Shown here in pieces: positions 24,317 through 64,000 of a stretch of 64,000 nt of DNA. The position numbers and the translations under genes were made by a program. Origin of the DNA: Notospermus geniculatus (Eukaryota; Nemertea; Pilidiophora; Heteronemertea; Lineidae); NCBI GenBank assembly GCA_002633025.1, contig NMRB01000312.1, positions 193,170 to 257,169 on the forward strand, in the 5' to 3' direction. How positions within the stretch are numbered: the first letter of the stretch is position 1; the number at the start of each line of letters is the position of its first letter. The notes below the pieces were generated by a model. That model saw nothing but the letters and a program-made list of their open reading frames with translations, was not told where the DNA came from and did not search any database.

Positions 24317-25496
24317 GTAGGCCTACAACTACCCCGGGAATTCGGAGAGTAAGGATTTCGTGTCCGGTCGAGACTGTGACCACTGTCGCAGCCACAGCAA
24401 GCCCGAGATAGGCTAACCGTTGACCTACGGTTCTCAGGCGATAGTCGGCAGTATTCTCAGTAAGCTAAGCTAGGTGAGTTGAAAAATTACATAGTGCCTG
24501 CTGTTTTCGGGTAGGGACATAGGCCCTTGGCAGTCCACGTCTGGTTCTCCACCGCACCAATTTGTCAAGGACAGGGCATGAGTGCTAGAACGGCCTGAAA
24601 AATTTACTTGCATGAGTGGTACAAACGCGATGAGAACAGATGGGACGTATATTTGCCGTACGCGCCAAACTTATCCGTCAACTGAAGGGCGGGCCGGCCA
24701 CACCAAAGACGCCACGCGAAGCGCAACCACGACGAAAAAACGCGCGTCAAACGCCCCCATAATAACTTTAGTGGATTTTCAGTAGACGAGGCCACACCTA
24801 CGTCGCGCGTAAAAAAACGCGCGACCGACGCATTCGAATTCTCCGGGATTTCCGTATACGCAACTATTTTCGCGTGTAAAAATTCTCGCGAAAATCGCGA
24901 AATCAAAATTTCGCCGCGAATATTATACACGCAAAAAAGTTTCCCCCAGCAATCCAGTCAGTTCCCTTCCCTGCCCTTGACGCGAACATTAATCCGCGCG
25001 AAACAGAAAAAAATGTTCAATTCGTGAAATATTAATCCCGCGAAAATATTTGCGTGACGGTATTTGAACACGTCGTTGATCCGGGGCGCGACGATTTTTG
25101 TAGCCTACACGCCATGTGCGCAGTCGGATCGTTCAGTGGCCTATCTTCATCCTAAAAAGATGAATATCGAAAATGTGGCGCTTGACCATGTTGACGCGGC
25201 CTTTCCCGCGTTCAGTGTGGCTAGTCTCAGGCTGTCGACGGCACTGACACTTCGCCACGTGTTCACCATGAAGCGCGGGAAACTACCTAATACTGAGTCA
25301 TAAAACAAAGGTGATGATTGGTTTCATCGAAGCCAGCAATTAGAGATGCTGACCTATCGTGAATCGCGTTGCATTCAGTCTAGCTTCCGACGTTTCCGGA
25401 TGATGAACTTTTCGACTTTCGCAAAAAGTTACAGAAAAGTTGCCTGATTTTCTGCTGTAAAAAGTCCCCTGTGGTGTTATATATTGGCCGTGAGAG

Positions 25497-26942
25497 ATGG
25501 TAGGTGATGGAACAAGTCATGCACTTCATAATGAAGACTGGTTTTTGTTACTTGGTTGCTCTCCGTGGCAGATTTTAGACAATTAAATTTAGCTCATGAC
25601 TGAGCTAGCCTAGCCTAGCCTAGCCTAGGCCTAGGCCTACCACACCATGCACACCATAGCAGCCAGCCTATGCATCAGCATGCACGCATCATGATAGGCC
25701 TATGCAACCAAGCTAAGGTAGCCATCATACCGTAGGCCTACCTTAATAGGCCTACCACATCCCATTCGGATCCATGTCGATGTCAAATCAAAGAATGAAA
25801 ATTGAAAGATAGCGAGGGCTAGGCTAGTGATCAATAGGCCCTAGGCCTAGGCCTATCCCATGATCCTATCATCCTTCATCATTCATGATGGGCCTATGCC
25901 GATGGCTATGGTACATTTAAAGGCCTTATGCCTGCCCTATGGCATCCATGGATGGTAGGCCTAGTACGTAGGCCTAGGCCTAGCATGCTAGTAGGGCCTA
26001 GATGGCATGATGGGCATGGTCTTGGTCATTGGTGGTAGGGCAGGGGGCCGGGATCAATCATGCAGGGTTTGCACTTGCAGGGGGCTCGGCATTGCTCAGG
26101 TAGGCTAGGTCAAGCCTTACCTACTAGGCTGTACTCAATCTGATCTCTCTCAGCTAAATTTGTTAATTTACAATTTCAGGCGTCAGGGGTTGGTGTTAGG
26201 GATGAGTGCATGAAGGCACTGGAGGAGGTTCGAATGCATCGCAAATATCGATATGTCATTTTCAGTCTAACAGATGATCTCAAGGAAATCAAAGTCCTCA
26301 AAAAAGGAAAGCGAGGTGAGGGAATATACATGTAGATGGAGAAAACTAGGCCCAACTGATGAACATACGTAATAAATGATGAAGAGTTTTCCTCAGATCA
26401 GCTGGCAAAGCTGCACTCAAAGTTTTCTCTAAAACTGGGACTATTTGCCAACTACCTTTTCCATTGTTTACCGGTAATCATCTTTTTCAGAATCAAATTA
26501 TTCAGATTTTCTTGAGGATATGGATGAAGCTGTGAAAAGTCGACAATGCCGCTATGCTATTTATGATGTTGACTTCATGATAGGAGACAGTGACTGCCAG
26601 CAGGAACGGTCAAAAATTGTGTTTATCTTATGGTATGTATGAGAATGTAGGTGCTTTGACAATTGACCTTTCACTGTATATGCACACCATTAATTTGACC
26701 ACCTCTGTAATGAGAACACCTTTTATTAATTAGGGACAGCACCTGACAACTCACAAAATGCGTCCTTCCATTGCAGGAGTCCAGACAATGCTACAGTCAA
26801 GCAGAAAATGCTGTATACAAGCAGTAAAGATGCCCTCAAAAGGAAGTTATCTGGTGTTGGGAAGGAGTTGCAAGCTACAGATAACGATGAGTTATGCTGG
26901 GATTCTCTCCTCAACAAATGCCATGAGAGAGAGGCGTATTAG
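25497..26942 (+). CDS. ADF/cofilin family actin-depolymerising protein
   Basis: ADF/cofilin binds and severs actin filaments and speeds monomer turnover in the cytoplasm. Exons 26180-26315, 26491-26632 and 26777-26942 join in frame (phases 1 and 2). Preceded by an exon that codes only for Met (ATG 25497-25499 followed by donor GTAGGT), they give 148 aa, the usual size. Seen: N-terminal (M)ASGVGV with the family's regulatory Ser3; KYRYVIFSLTDD (first strands); CRYAIYDVDF; KIVFILWSPD followed by KQKMLYTSSKDALKRKL, the long actin-binding helix. The Met-only exon is inferred: exon 2 begins GCG TCA GGG after an acceptor, and cofilin genes commonly split right after ATG. The C-terminus is short (HEREAY), as in invertebrate forms. 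Whether to call it cofilin, ADF or depactin cannot be settled here. Confidence 0.93.
25605..26010. repeat. AGGCCTA-rich low-complexity tract
   Basis: The first cofilin intron is crowded with TAGCC/TAGGCC/AGGCCTAC units, including TAGCCTAGCCTAGCCTAG near 25607-25625 and repeated CCTAGGCCTAGGCCTA. The palindromic core AGGCCT recurs across the window but is densest here. Confidence 0.7.
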
Positions 26943-27609
26943 CAGGAGTAATTCTTTCATCCCTGGAACTTGCCTCGTCATTTGTTAGACATGCATTTTG
27001 TCTTCCAGATATTTGTTTTATTTTTGTAGGTATGCTTGTTGCATTACTTACACCATCCAGGGAAGCTTTGGTGACTAACATGACCTGTTTAAACTGAAAC
27101 AAGAGGTGTTTATTTCTAAGTGGGGGGTCTGAACCTGAATGTTTGTACAAAAACAGACATTGGTACCCCAGAATTGGTCCATTAGTTAAAAATTTTATCT
27201 TGTTTTGCAATGTACACCAGATTTTTCACCATGTGCTAAGTAACTCTGACTTCTTTGCAAGAAGCCCCAAAGCAATCAGAATTGGCTCACTAAAAGTTCA
27301 ATGTTTTCTATGCCGTGTCCTGGCATTGCTTCCAATCCATCGACTGTGAGATATTGTTCAAGGTTTTAGGGCTCTTCCATATTCAAAAGCTGCCATTAAA
27401 AGGCTTGCCAACAACTGATACCGTTCAAATAAGGGTACGGGGTAGATGATGGTGCTGCTGTACATAAAATACCTCTGGAGCTAGTAAGGTTGTGGGTCTA
27501 GAAAATTATGCTTCATGCTGGTGCCACTGCTTAGTGCTGATGAAATTCTGTTCTTCACATTTGTACATCGCTCAGAGGCACAAAATAATTATGTATATGG
27601 ATCAATCCA

Positions 27610-27778
27610 CAGGGGCAGATCCAGAGAAAGAGGGAGTCCACCCGGCCAGTCCTTCCAGATTAAAGCATGGTCAGTTGCAAAGACTTTTCTGAATTTCAAA
27701 ATTTTCTGGTCGTTTCCAAAGATTTCAACCAAAATGAAGGGGTCCCAAGTTGGGTGGGCCTCCTTAGATCTGTCAATG
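27610..27778. mobile_element. 5-bp-TSD MITE (CAGGGGCAGATCC end), 169 bp, decayed
   Basis: ATCCA at 27605-27609 and 27779-27783 flanks CAGGGGCAGATCCAGAGAAAG at the left. The right end is eroded (TTAGATCTGTCAATG). Internal similarity (TTTCTGGTCGTTTCCAAAGA) links it to 32085-32257. Confidence 0.65.
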
Positions 27779-29581
27779 ATCCATGGACCTGAGCCCATTA
27801 TTGGTAGCTTCCAGAATATGTGCCTGTGTTTATAATGGGAAGACTAGAGCATCTTAATTTTGTACATACATGCCATTTATTGCCAGTTTCTTGCCAGTGT
27901 ATGCAATGATTTAAATGCATCTTGTGACTGTTATGTTGTTGATTGTTGACTTTGTATCATGTGAAATTTAGAAGTTGATTAGCTTTTCAATTGGGAATAT
28001 GAGGGGGGTATATGAATCATGCCATGAACATGATACATGACAGTTCTGTTTGATATAATAACGTGTTACCGCCCCAAGTCCATTTCTTGCTGGGCACTCA
28101 ATGTTGTATGAAAAGCACGAATTCATGCAGGTAAACAATTTTCTACTAGGTTTCAATTCAGTAAATTCACTTTTTGCGATGAACACACTTATTCCATTGC
28201 TGCACATATCTACAGTGCCATACTTGATCCATTATTATTTTTATACATGTACTTAAATTTCAGTTTTCTGTTGATTGTTCAGTGATTGAAAACTCCATTT
28301 GAAATTGCTGACGCCCATTTGAATTGAAGATATTTTGAAGAACAGTAGTGCATAGTCTGCTTGAAGGCAGTCTTTTTAGAATCCTTAGATGATGTTAGAA
28401 CAAATTTTTTAGCCGTATCTTGAGTGCCTTGTGTCAGCATTTCAGATCAAATGAACTTCCAGTTGATTTTAATGTTGTCAGTGTTTTGAATATCTGTTAG
28501 ATTGTATATGTGCCAATTAATCCTCTCTTTGATTTTATGTACTGTTTGTTCGCATTTTTTTCTCTTTATTGAATTTTCCTTCTTGTAATGCTTTTTGTTT
28601 GTTACTTTGTATTTTGCACATGGCCATAGTATTATACCCCTTACACCCGAGGTTTACTGCCACTTTGCACAAGCAAGAGGTATGGTACATCAAAATCAGT
28701 GGTGCCGTACACTAAACATTGCTCAGTTATGGTCTGTTCCTCGTGGGTTTTATATTGAAACTCATTTTAGGGCAGATGGAAGCCCACGTTTTAATCTTAT
28801 TTTAGTTACGGTAATTTATTATTTTGTACATTGTTTATTCAATATTTATTGCAGTTGCTTGAAATGTCTGTGATGGTAGTCAAGATGCTATGTAATCCCC
28901 TCCAAAGCCGTCCAGTTCTTGTTGCATGTTGTACAAATATATTCTACCAGATATTGAGATTATCATACAGAGCATACGTCTTGCATGATTGAGGAAATTT
29001 GTATTGAAATATTTGAAAGTGTCAAAGTGGAAAATTTAATGTAACTGTTGGTGCATTTGAATGATTGTTTTCACAAATGTGCAGGCTTCGTCCTCCCGAC
29101 AACCCTGCCTTTCCACACCTTTAATCTTATGCTTGCTCAAAATTCCCCAAGGTCATGAACTAAATACATGTAGCAGAGTTATCCATGATGGCCGCTGAAG
29201 GAAATCGGCATTGTAACAACATTTCCTTTTCAATATGCAAGACCGTGGTTTGTTGGTATGGAGATCAGCTCATTACAGATCCATAATTTCACATTTAGGG
29301 TAAGAATTCTGTTAGAGTTACTAATTAGCAAGGTATGTATATACATGTACATCTCCCTCTTAGTTTCAGTATTCAAGATTTATCCATTTTTACCATCCAT
29401 GTACAACTTCAAAACATGTTACAATACTCCTCCAACTATGCAAAACCTGTAAATCAAAACTTTGATGAATTCATCTCGGATTAAAAATGTTCCTGACATG
29501 AATTGTCTTTGCTTCTTAAATTACTTGGGAATGATTTTCTTTCCCTGGATGAATCAAGTTGGTTGTGTCACAACGTACATA

Positions 29582-29800
29582 CAGTAAACTCGAGTTTAAA
29601 CCACCGGTTCATAAGCACACCCACAATCGAAATGGGAGTGAATAAAACATAACAACTATTAGGCTGAATGGCTGGAATTGCTTGTACGATCACAACCCTG
29701 TGATGGAATGAAAAGTTGCTTGAGGCCTAGGGTGAAACTGACCCTACTTCGGGTGTGCTTATGAACATAATGAACCGGTGGTTTAAACTCAAGTTTACTG
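29582..29800. mobile_element. TA-flanked CAGTAAAC MITE, 219 bp
   Basis: TA at 29580-29581 and 29801-29802 flanks CAGTAAACTCGAGTTTAAAC and mirror GTTTAAACTCAAGTTTACTG. Complementarity runs on through CACCGGTTCAT and ATAAGCACACC. A (TGTACA)n microsatellite follows directly at 29802-29827. Confidence 0.88.
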
Positions 29801-30482
29801 TATGTACATGTACATGTACATGTACATATGGAGAAGGAAAGCATGAATGAGATATGGTGGCTCACTGGCCTTTTGGAACTGGACTCCAATCTCAGCCTGT
29901 ACGCCTTGCAAATTTTCCTCCACCCCCACTCCCAACCCCGTCAAGTAGGAACCTAACCCCCATCGAGTGTATTTGTAATGAAGAACCCGCAGAACTATTC
30001 CATGGCATTGAGCACAAGACCTTGTTTTCACCCCATTACACAGCATAAAGATGTCACATGGCATTTTTTATGTCTGGGGGGACTTATGCTTGCAATGTTG
30101 CTGACTGATACAGAAACATGGGGTATGACAGGCCGACCTTATTGAATGTTTGACCCTGCTATCAATTGGTGTAGATCTTAATTTTGGACAGCATTCGTCT
30201 AAATTGTCTCTGACATGATCGAGAGGTCCTTGACGTTGAATCAGAAACTCAGAATGTCTGTTTAAAAAATACTTTATTTTTGTCCTTCATACAATGCACA
30301 CACTCGGATTCATACAGAATTTGAGTTGCAAATCAGATGTGAACCAATATCACATAAAAGAACACAGACATTTTGTGAACAAATCTGTGAACGTTTGATT
30401 GATGAGGGATGTCTGGCCTAAACAGCCATGAACAAATCTGGCATTATATTTCTCCAGCAGTCCTTATCATTAAAAGGAACTC

Positions 30483-30601
30483 CAGGGGCCTTGTGCATAA
30501 AACATCTTAAGCGTAAAATTTCCCTTATCTTTTGTTTGGAACAATAATTTAAGGGAAATTTTACACTTAGGATGTTTTATGCATAATATATATGGCCCCA
30601 G
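30483..30601. mobile_element. 5-bp-TSD hairpin MITE (CAGGGGCC end), 119 bp
   Basis: AACTC (30478-30482) and AAGTC (30602-30606) flank CAGGGGCCTTGTGCATAAAA and mirror TTTTATGCATAATATATATG-GCCCCAG. The inner pair AAATTTCCCTTA/TAAGGGAAATTT extends the stem. Confidence 0.7.
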
Positions 30602-30985
30602 AAGTCTGACATGTCCAACAGTACATGTACAAGGATGGATGTCTATTTAGGATTTCATGGGAACATGGTGAATAGGACTACTGCTTACTACGAACTTAAT
30701 AGAATAAAATAGTGCTACTAGAATCATCAAACTCGCTCAACGATCTTGAGTGGAGGAAATTCCTTGTACCATTGGAAAGCATGAAGAAGCTAACATGAGT
30801 AACATCATCATTCCCTCTTGATAGCAATAGGCCTGATAAAAATTTTGGCAACAGGTTGATACGTCGTGTAAAATGCACCACTGCATGTAGAAATAGCTGT
30901 TTGTTTTGCGACAAGGACCCAAAAGCCAAGCAAAAGCATTTACAAGATCAAATCCCTATCACAATTTTTTCTTATTGCAACAATA

Positions 30986-31212
30986 CTGTAAAGCAGGAAA
31001 CTTTCGCGTGCAGGAAATTTTCGCGAATTTCGCGAGGGTGTATGAGTCGCAAAAATTTCCTGTCGCGAATATAAATACACGCAATTGATATAATGATCCG
31101 TGAAAAAAAAAACTGAAAAAAATGGCAGAGACTCGCGAAAATATCATGCTGCGAATGTCTATAATTATTGATTCGCGAACATTTCCAGCCGCGAAATTAT
31201 CTTGCTTTACAG
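30986..31212. mobile_element. TA-flanked CTGTAAAGCAGG MITE, 227 bp
   Basis: TA at 30984-30985 and 31213-31214. Ends CTGTAAAGCAGGAAACTTTC and ...GAAATTATCTTGCTTTACAG. Close copy of 18448-18675 in the same orientation. Confidence 0.9.
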
Positions 31213-31384
31213 TATTTGAAATAGTTTGCATCTGGGCCTACTAGGCTACATGTAGCCTACATGTAGATGTACAGAGTACTTGTGGCCTACTAGTACACAA
31301 AGGTTTGCATAAAAGAAAAGGGAAGTCCTGACATTTACTTCACAAGGTGGTAATCTCATGAGTGTGAACAAGACACCTACAAAG

Positions 31385-31650
31385 ATGTGGTGGTGCAGTG
31401 GTTAGGGTTGATATCAAGACCTAGAGGTCACGGATTCGATTCCAGGCCAAGTTGACACTTTGTATTCTCAACTGGTCTGAAAGGATCAAGTGTGTGTGTG
31501 TGTGTGGGGGGGGCGCTGAATGAGCTGCACCTCGAGTTTCAAGAAAGGTTTCTGGAGAGACTGGATATTGATGTGAAGCGCTTTGAGACTGTATTACAGT
31601 GAAAATGCTATATAAAAGCTTCATAGCAACAGTATTATCATTATCAAGAC
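31385..31650 (+). mobile_element. tRNA-derived SINE
   Basis: An exact A box TGGTGCAGTGG (31391-31401) and a B box GATTCGATTCC (31433-31443), about 31 bp apart, form an internal RNA polymerase III promoter as in tRNA-like SINEs. The 3' part has GAAGCGCTTTGAGACTGTA and GCTATATAAAAGC, a tail shared by many deuterostome SINEs, then a TTATCA-rich end. An internal (TG)n/G run lies near 31491-31513. Exact ends uncertain. Confidence 0.75.
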
Positions 31651-32084
31651 TCTGTTTGATTCTCCAAATCATCTCTGACAAAGATTCCTCCAATGATGTG
31701 CAACAGAATGAAACCCTGGAGCAAGAGCCANCCCCCCCCCCGATATACTTCACCGCAGAGACATACTGGTAAGCAGCATATTATAAAGCTGGTAATGGCT
31801 GTTGTATGAGTTTACTAAATGACTTCAGTACGTTTCCAATAGAACAGCTGTTTAATGACTTGGAAGCCAAAGGATTGTACTTGCAGGACCTTGAGGCACA
31901 TGGATAATAATTACTTTTTTTTGCATAAACGTGTGAATCTCAAGCATAACGACCAAATTTGATCAACAACCTGGAGCGAATTCTCCAAAATCACTGAAAT
32001 TTCACAACCGAGAATGATTAAATTATGCAAATCTCCCAAGCTCACAGCAAACAGAAACATCAGAAATCAACTGATGATAACATT

Positions 32085-32257
32085 CAGGGGCGGATCCAGA
32101 ATCATGGGAAAGAGGGGGCACAGCCAGTGCGCATAGTGGAAAACCTCGGTCAAATTTTAACATCTTTTCAAAACTTCGAAATTTCCTGGTCAATTTTAAA
32201 GATTTTCCACAAAATAGAGGGGGCACAGGCCGGTTGTGCCTCCTGGATCCACACCTG
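32085..32257. mobile_element. 5-bp-TSD MITE (CAGGGGCGGATCC end), 173 bp
   Basis: ACATT at 32080-32084 and 32258-32262 flanks CAGGGGCGGATCCAG and mirror CTGGATCCACACCTG. Inner GAGGGGGCACAG blocks stand in the same places at both ends (AGAGGGGGCACAGCC and AGAGGGGGCACAGGCC). Confidence 0.88.
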
Positions 32258-33381
32258 ACATTTCAGCAGCAAAAGACAATTTTCGAACCACCTCTTCTTT
32301 TGAAATCATATCAACTTGTCATTTAAATCAACTACGGTACTCAACAGATAAGAAGGGGGTTTTAAAATTCAAAGCCATGACACATGTTTTGAAGAAATAC
32401 TGTGCAAGATTGTGCTTCCATATTAGGTATTAGAATACTTTCGATAAATCCAACATCTGAATGTGGCCAGTAAATCACCATGAAACAAGACCAACATTAG
32501 GGTAGAGTACCTGTGTAAATCAGCAACATCCCCTAATGGGACTACCGGTACCACATAGAGAACTTGCTATCATGATAACAACACACGTAGCAGCTTGTAT
32601 CAGAAATCAATAACGTTATTGATTTCTGCTTGTATTCCAAGCTATTTCATTTCAGAAAAGGTTACGTCACCTACTGGTGATTCATGAAAACACAGCACAT
32701 TTTGAAGGTCACACAGCGGAAGAAAATGGAAAAACGAACACACAAGTGGTAAATAACTTGAATATCTAAACGGACTACTAGGCCTAGCTCTACCTCCTTG
32801 GCAAACCTCAGTTCTGTCAACATAACAGGACCAAATAATTTAAAACAATTCAACACAAAATTGATTTTACAAGAAAACACAACAACATTAAAAGAAAAAA
32901 AGGGAATATAAAAACCTTTAGTTCCGAATCCAAACACAATACGGGCTAAAATAATGCCCATTGGCCGGGACAAATCACTTACATTCTTGCAAACTGTATT
33001 GGGACTAAAAAGTAGAATGCAGAAGTTCTGTCAATGCCAAATCCTAACTGCAAGTTGCACCCCCAATTTAGAAATCCACACAAAGTAATGCATATTGGTG
33101 GCTAATTTGAGCCACCTTTAATTTACAGGTACTGGACAAATTGATGTAATTTTGGCACAGGGAAAATTGGTTAGCCTCCGAGTTATTTGGCTTGCAGCGA
33201 CAGAAAGTATATCTGAATTTTCAGCTGTTATCACAGGAGGGTAGCCTGGCTTCTGTTCCAAATAACAGAGAATTTTATCCTACCAGTATTTAACAAAAAA
33301 CCATCACAGTATGATCTAGAGATGCAGATGCTTGCTGAAGTCGATGAATAAGACCTCAAATCTAAATGCATATTCGACTCT

Positions 33382-61720
<28,339 letters not shown>

Positions 61721-62043
61721 TATGGTAACAATTACAAGATTTACATGTCAGAATGTGCACCAATAAGGAGTGGAATATTCCTTGGTGGATTTACCACCGC
61801 ATTGTTTGACTGGATCACATTCACAGTGCCAATCCGGGAGGTTTTTCTCTGAAACAAGAAATATTTTGTTTTTTTATGCAGCCAACAGCTTGTTCACAGG
61901 CCTTTATTTATTTTGCCAAATTTAATTAGGGTGGATCTCAATCTGGAGGGCTCGGCTCGGGAGGGGGCAGCCGTAGCGTAGGGGCGTAGATGGTAGATAT
62001 AGCCTACACTAGCGACTAGCTAAGCCTACAGGCCGGGTTCAAA

Positions 62044-62405
62044 CAGGCCTCTCCATTGCATGAAGAGCACTACACCCTGTTTTTTTTACCCTATTTTGGG
62101 CATCCCAATTTTTCTCTTTTTTTGCATAGTGACGATGTGGCTACGTTTTAATCAAGAATAAGAATATCGCAAATAAATTGGCAAAACTCATTTTTTCCCA
62201 AGAAATGTGTGATAACATGTGGATTTTCTTTGTTCATTGTCTAATAATGGTGTATTTTCAATTTTTTTTAACTTACAGATCGTATTTTTGGCACTGAACC
62301 CTATTTTGGGCATATTTTTTCAGGGCTTATTTTGGGCATGATGCCGCATGTGCCCAATTCACTACACCCTTAAACGGCCTGAGAAGCATGTAATGGAGAG
62401 GCCTG
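62044..62405. mobile_element. 5-bp-TSD MITE (CAGGCCTC ends), 362 bp
   Basis: TCAAA at 62039-62043 and 62406-62410 flanks CAGGCCTCTCCATTGCATG and mirror CATGTAATGGAGAGGCCTG. Inner CACTACACCCT/AGGGTGTAGTG is offset. The interior repeats CCCTATTTTGGGCAT. It lies upstream of the PLEKHH-like start codon. Confidence 0.88.
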
Positions 62406-62871
62406 TCAAAATATTGAGAAGTACGCATAGTGCGAATATTGCAATGAAACTTGGGCCCACGCCGAACATGACATCATTAGGATTCCCCTTTTTTGGGTAA
62501 AAGTTTTACAATTAATTACCCCATGACACACACAGCACATGCATGCAGATGCAGCACACATGCATGCGCATGGCACGTTTGTTGACCATCCATGTTGACA
62601 AGAATGCAAAAAAATTAATCAAAATATTTGTTGCAAAGTCAGTCAAAAGTCCATTTCAGTCAAAAAGTCAATTGTGTAACGTACGTTTTATCATAAAGTG
62701 CTCATCTACACAGATCACTACTTTTTTAACCAAAAAAGACGAGAGAAACAAAAAGTTCGAAATCTGGCAAACACAAACAAGCGGAAGTTTACAAAGATAA
62801 TACGCACGCGCAGGTGGCTTTAGACTAGTTTCTATCTTTGCCGCTCCACTCTCGCGGCGCTACTGTCTGTT

Positions 62872-63030
62872 CCACACTCCAAACAGCGATGATCTTGATA
62901 TTGCTTGGAGAGTGTACAAAAATAGATGGCAGCACCTGACGGTGGCCTAGTTTTTCTCACTCTCCATACAGAAATGATGCCGAGTTATGCTTGGAGCGTG
63001 TGAGAAAATAGATGGCAGCACCTTACGGTG
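62872..63030. repeat. two tandem hairpin units of about 82 bp
   Basis: Unit 1 CACACTCCAAACAGCGATGA...CTTGGAGAGTGT then AATAGATGGCAGCACCTGAC. Unit 2 CACTCTCCATACAGAAATGA...CTTGGAGCGTGTG then AATAGATGGCAGCACCTTAC. Each unit starts with a self-complementary stem. Confidence 0.65.
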
Positions 63031-63039
63031 CTGTCCTAA

Positions 63040-63300
63040 ATTTAACGAACCAAGGAGGAAGTTCTTAGGAAATTAATATTCACCACCCAAACATGTGTCA
63101 GAACTCAAAAAAAGGAACTGAAGAAGTTAGCTTTATTCTGTCACCAAATTCAGAAAGCTTTTTAGGCTACCCCTATATTACCTCGTGCTCTTCCCATCTT
63201 CTGCTACAGATAGGCCTAGCCCTAGGCTCTTTTCCATGAAATCATTGTAACTCATGTACCTATTCTAAGGTCTGAGTAAATAAATTCATTCATTCATTCG
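63040..63300 (+). mobile_element. non-LTR retroposon-like 3' tail
   Basis: Ends ...GAGTAAATAAATTCATTCATTCATTCG, an (ATTC)n tail after AATAAA-like sequence, as at the 3' end of many LINE or SINE copies. The body is too short to classify. Confidence 0.4.
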
Positions 63301-64000
63301 AACTACTTGATTCCGATCACAGGTCCCCGGTAGGGCCTACATGTATTTTAGAAGAGCCCATGTTCGATCTACTTCTGTGGTCGTGCATGATCGATTTAGA
63401 GGGTTGAAATGAAGCTCGGGGCTCGGGACCCACCATTTGGGTGGTCACGGTCGGGTCGGGGTAGAAGGGTACGTGGTCGACTTAGCTAATGGAAAATAGG
63501 CCTATGTGAAGGATTTCAATTCATTGAAATCGGTCGATTTAGAGGGGTGGTCGAACTGAGAGGTTCCATTGTATTCTCATTCAAAATCTAAAATCTAGGG
63601 AGATTTTTCCTTTTTATTTCATTCGAATACTTACCCCCACATAGGCCTACTGATTTCGTTCGAAGCTCAATGGAGGTGGGACACGGAATCATTCAGTCAC
63701 CTGTAGGGCCTACGCCATTCAAAACAACTCCACAAATTTATTAAGCAATAAACATATCTTTAATCACATGACATATACAGTACATGATATAAAGGGACAG
63801 ATTCGGAAGTTCTTCCGCTTTTTTCTTGACCAGGCATTTCCCAAAATTGCAGGGGCGCATCAGGAAGACGGGGGCATTAGATTCTATCATACCTGTACAA
63901 CGTCTCCAGAATAAATCAACTCCAGTGAACGGACATATAGTTCCTGCGTATGATCATTACTTTGAAAAATGAGTGATTTGGTTCTCATCTCAAGTACATC
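63301..64000. other. no supported gene to the window end
   Basis: Contains GGTCGATTTAGAGGGGTGGTCGAA-like diverged repeat sequence (about 63380-63560), AGGCCTAC motifs, and AAGCAATAAA near 63742. These could mark a transcript end, but no coding exon is visible. Confidence 0.4.

Larger units (their letters stand above)
26943..33381. other. intergenic: cofilin 3' region, then repeats
   Basis: The first 2 kb or so is AT-rich with no coding signal and is probably 3' untranslated sequence plus spacer between the convergent cofilin and PLEKHH-like genes. The rest carries the separately listed elements. A single N in a poly-C run stands at 31731. ORFs here are short and unsupported. Confidence 0.5.

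Overview
The window is nuclear DNA from an animal: split genes with GT-AG introns, long introns, no operons, and a dense load of short inverted-repeat transposons. Protein similarity to metazoan families, short AGGCCTA, ACCGGT and TGTACA motifs scattered everywhere, and strong allelic divergence fit a highly heterozygous marine invertebrate. I lean towards a deuterostome such as an echinoderm, but this is inference and I cannot name the species.

Layout. 1-1.4 kb is a GGGACTGCAAT minisatellite. 1.4-11.3 kb is repeat-rich, with two weak candidate exons of an unidentified minus-strand gene (8383-8461 and 4538-4651). 11355-12105 (+) is a complete three-exon gene for the RNA polymerase subunit RPABC4 (POLR2K). 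13389-21973 (-) is the exocyst subunit EXOC3/Sec6: 19 coding exons join in frame to about 746 aa. 25497-26942 (+) is an ADF/cofilin gene, apparently with a first exon that codes only for the initiator Met. 33382-61720 (-) is a PLEKHH/MAX-1-type gene (coiled coil, two PH domains, MyTH4, FERM). A 526-N gap hides part of its FERM region. A 588-codon ORF of unknown function lies in its intron at 51608-53374 (-).

Two stretches occur twice in tandem: EXOC3 at about 14.65-15.66 and 15.92-16.72 kb, and PLEKHH at about 36.44-41.80 and 41.80-46.46 kb. In both cases a single N falls inside an exon, and each copy lacks exactly the exon part that the other supplies. The best reading is two overlapping allelic contigs joined without merging, not real gene duplication. 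This gives two haplotypes side by side, so transposon presence and absence can be read directly. A 204-bp TTAA-flanked element has an intact empty site in the other copy, and several further insertions are present in only one copy.

The remaining DNA holds non-autonomous elements that sort by target-site duplication: TTAA, TA, a 5-bp class with CAGG-type ends, and one 9-bp long-TIR Mutator-like element. There is also a tRNA-like SINE and a retroelement-like inverted pair with a hammerhead-like core. The genes are unrelated housekeeping or cell-biology genes (transcription, exocytosis, actin turnover, membrane-cytoskeleton linking) and show no sign of working as a unit.
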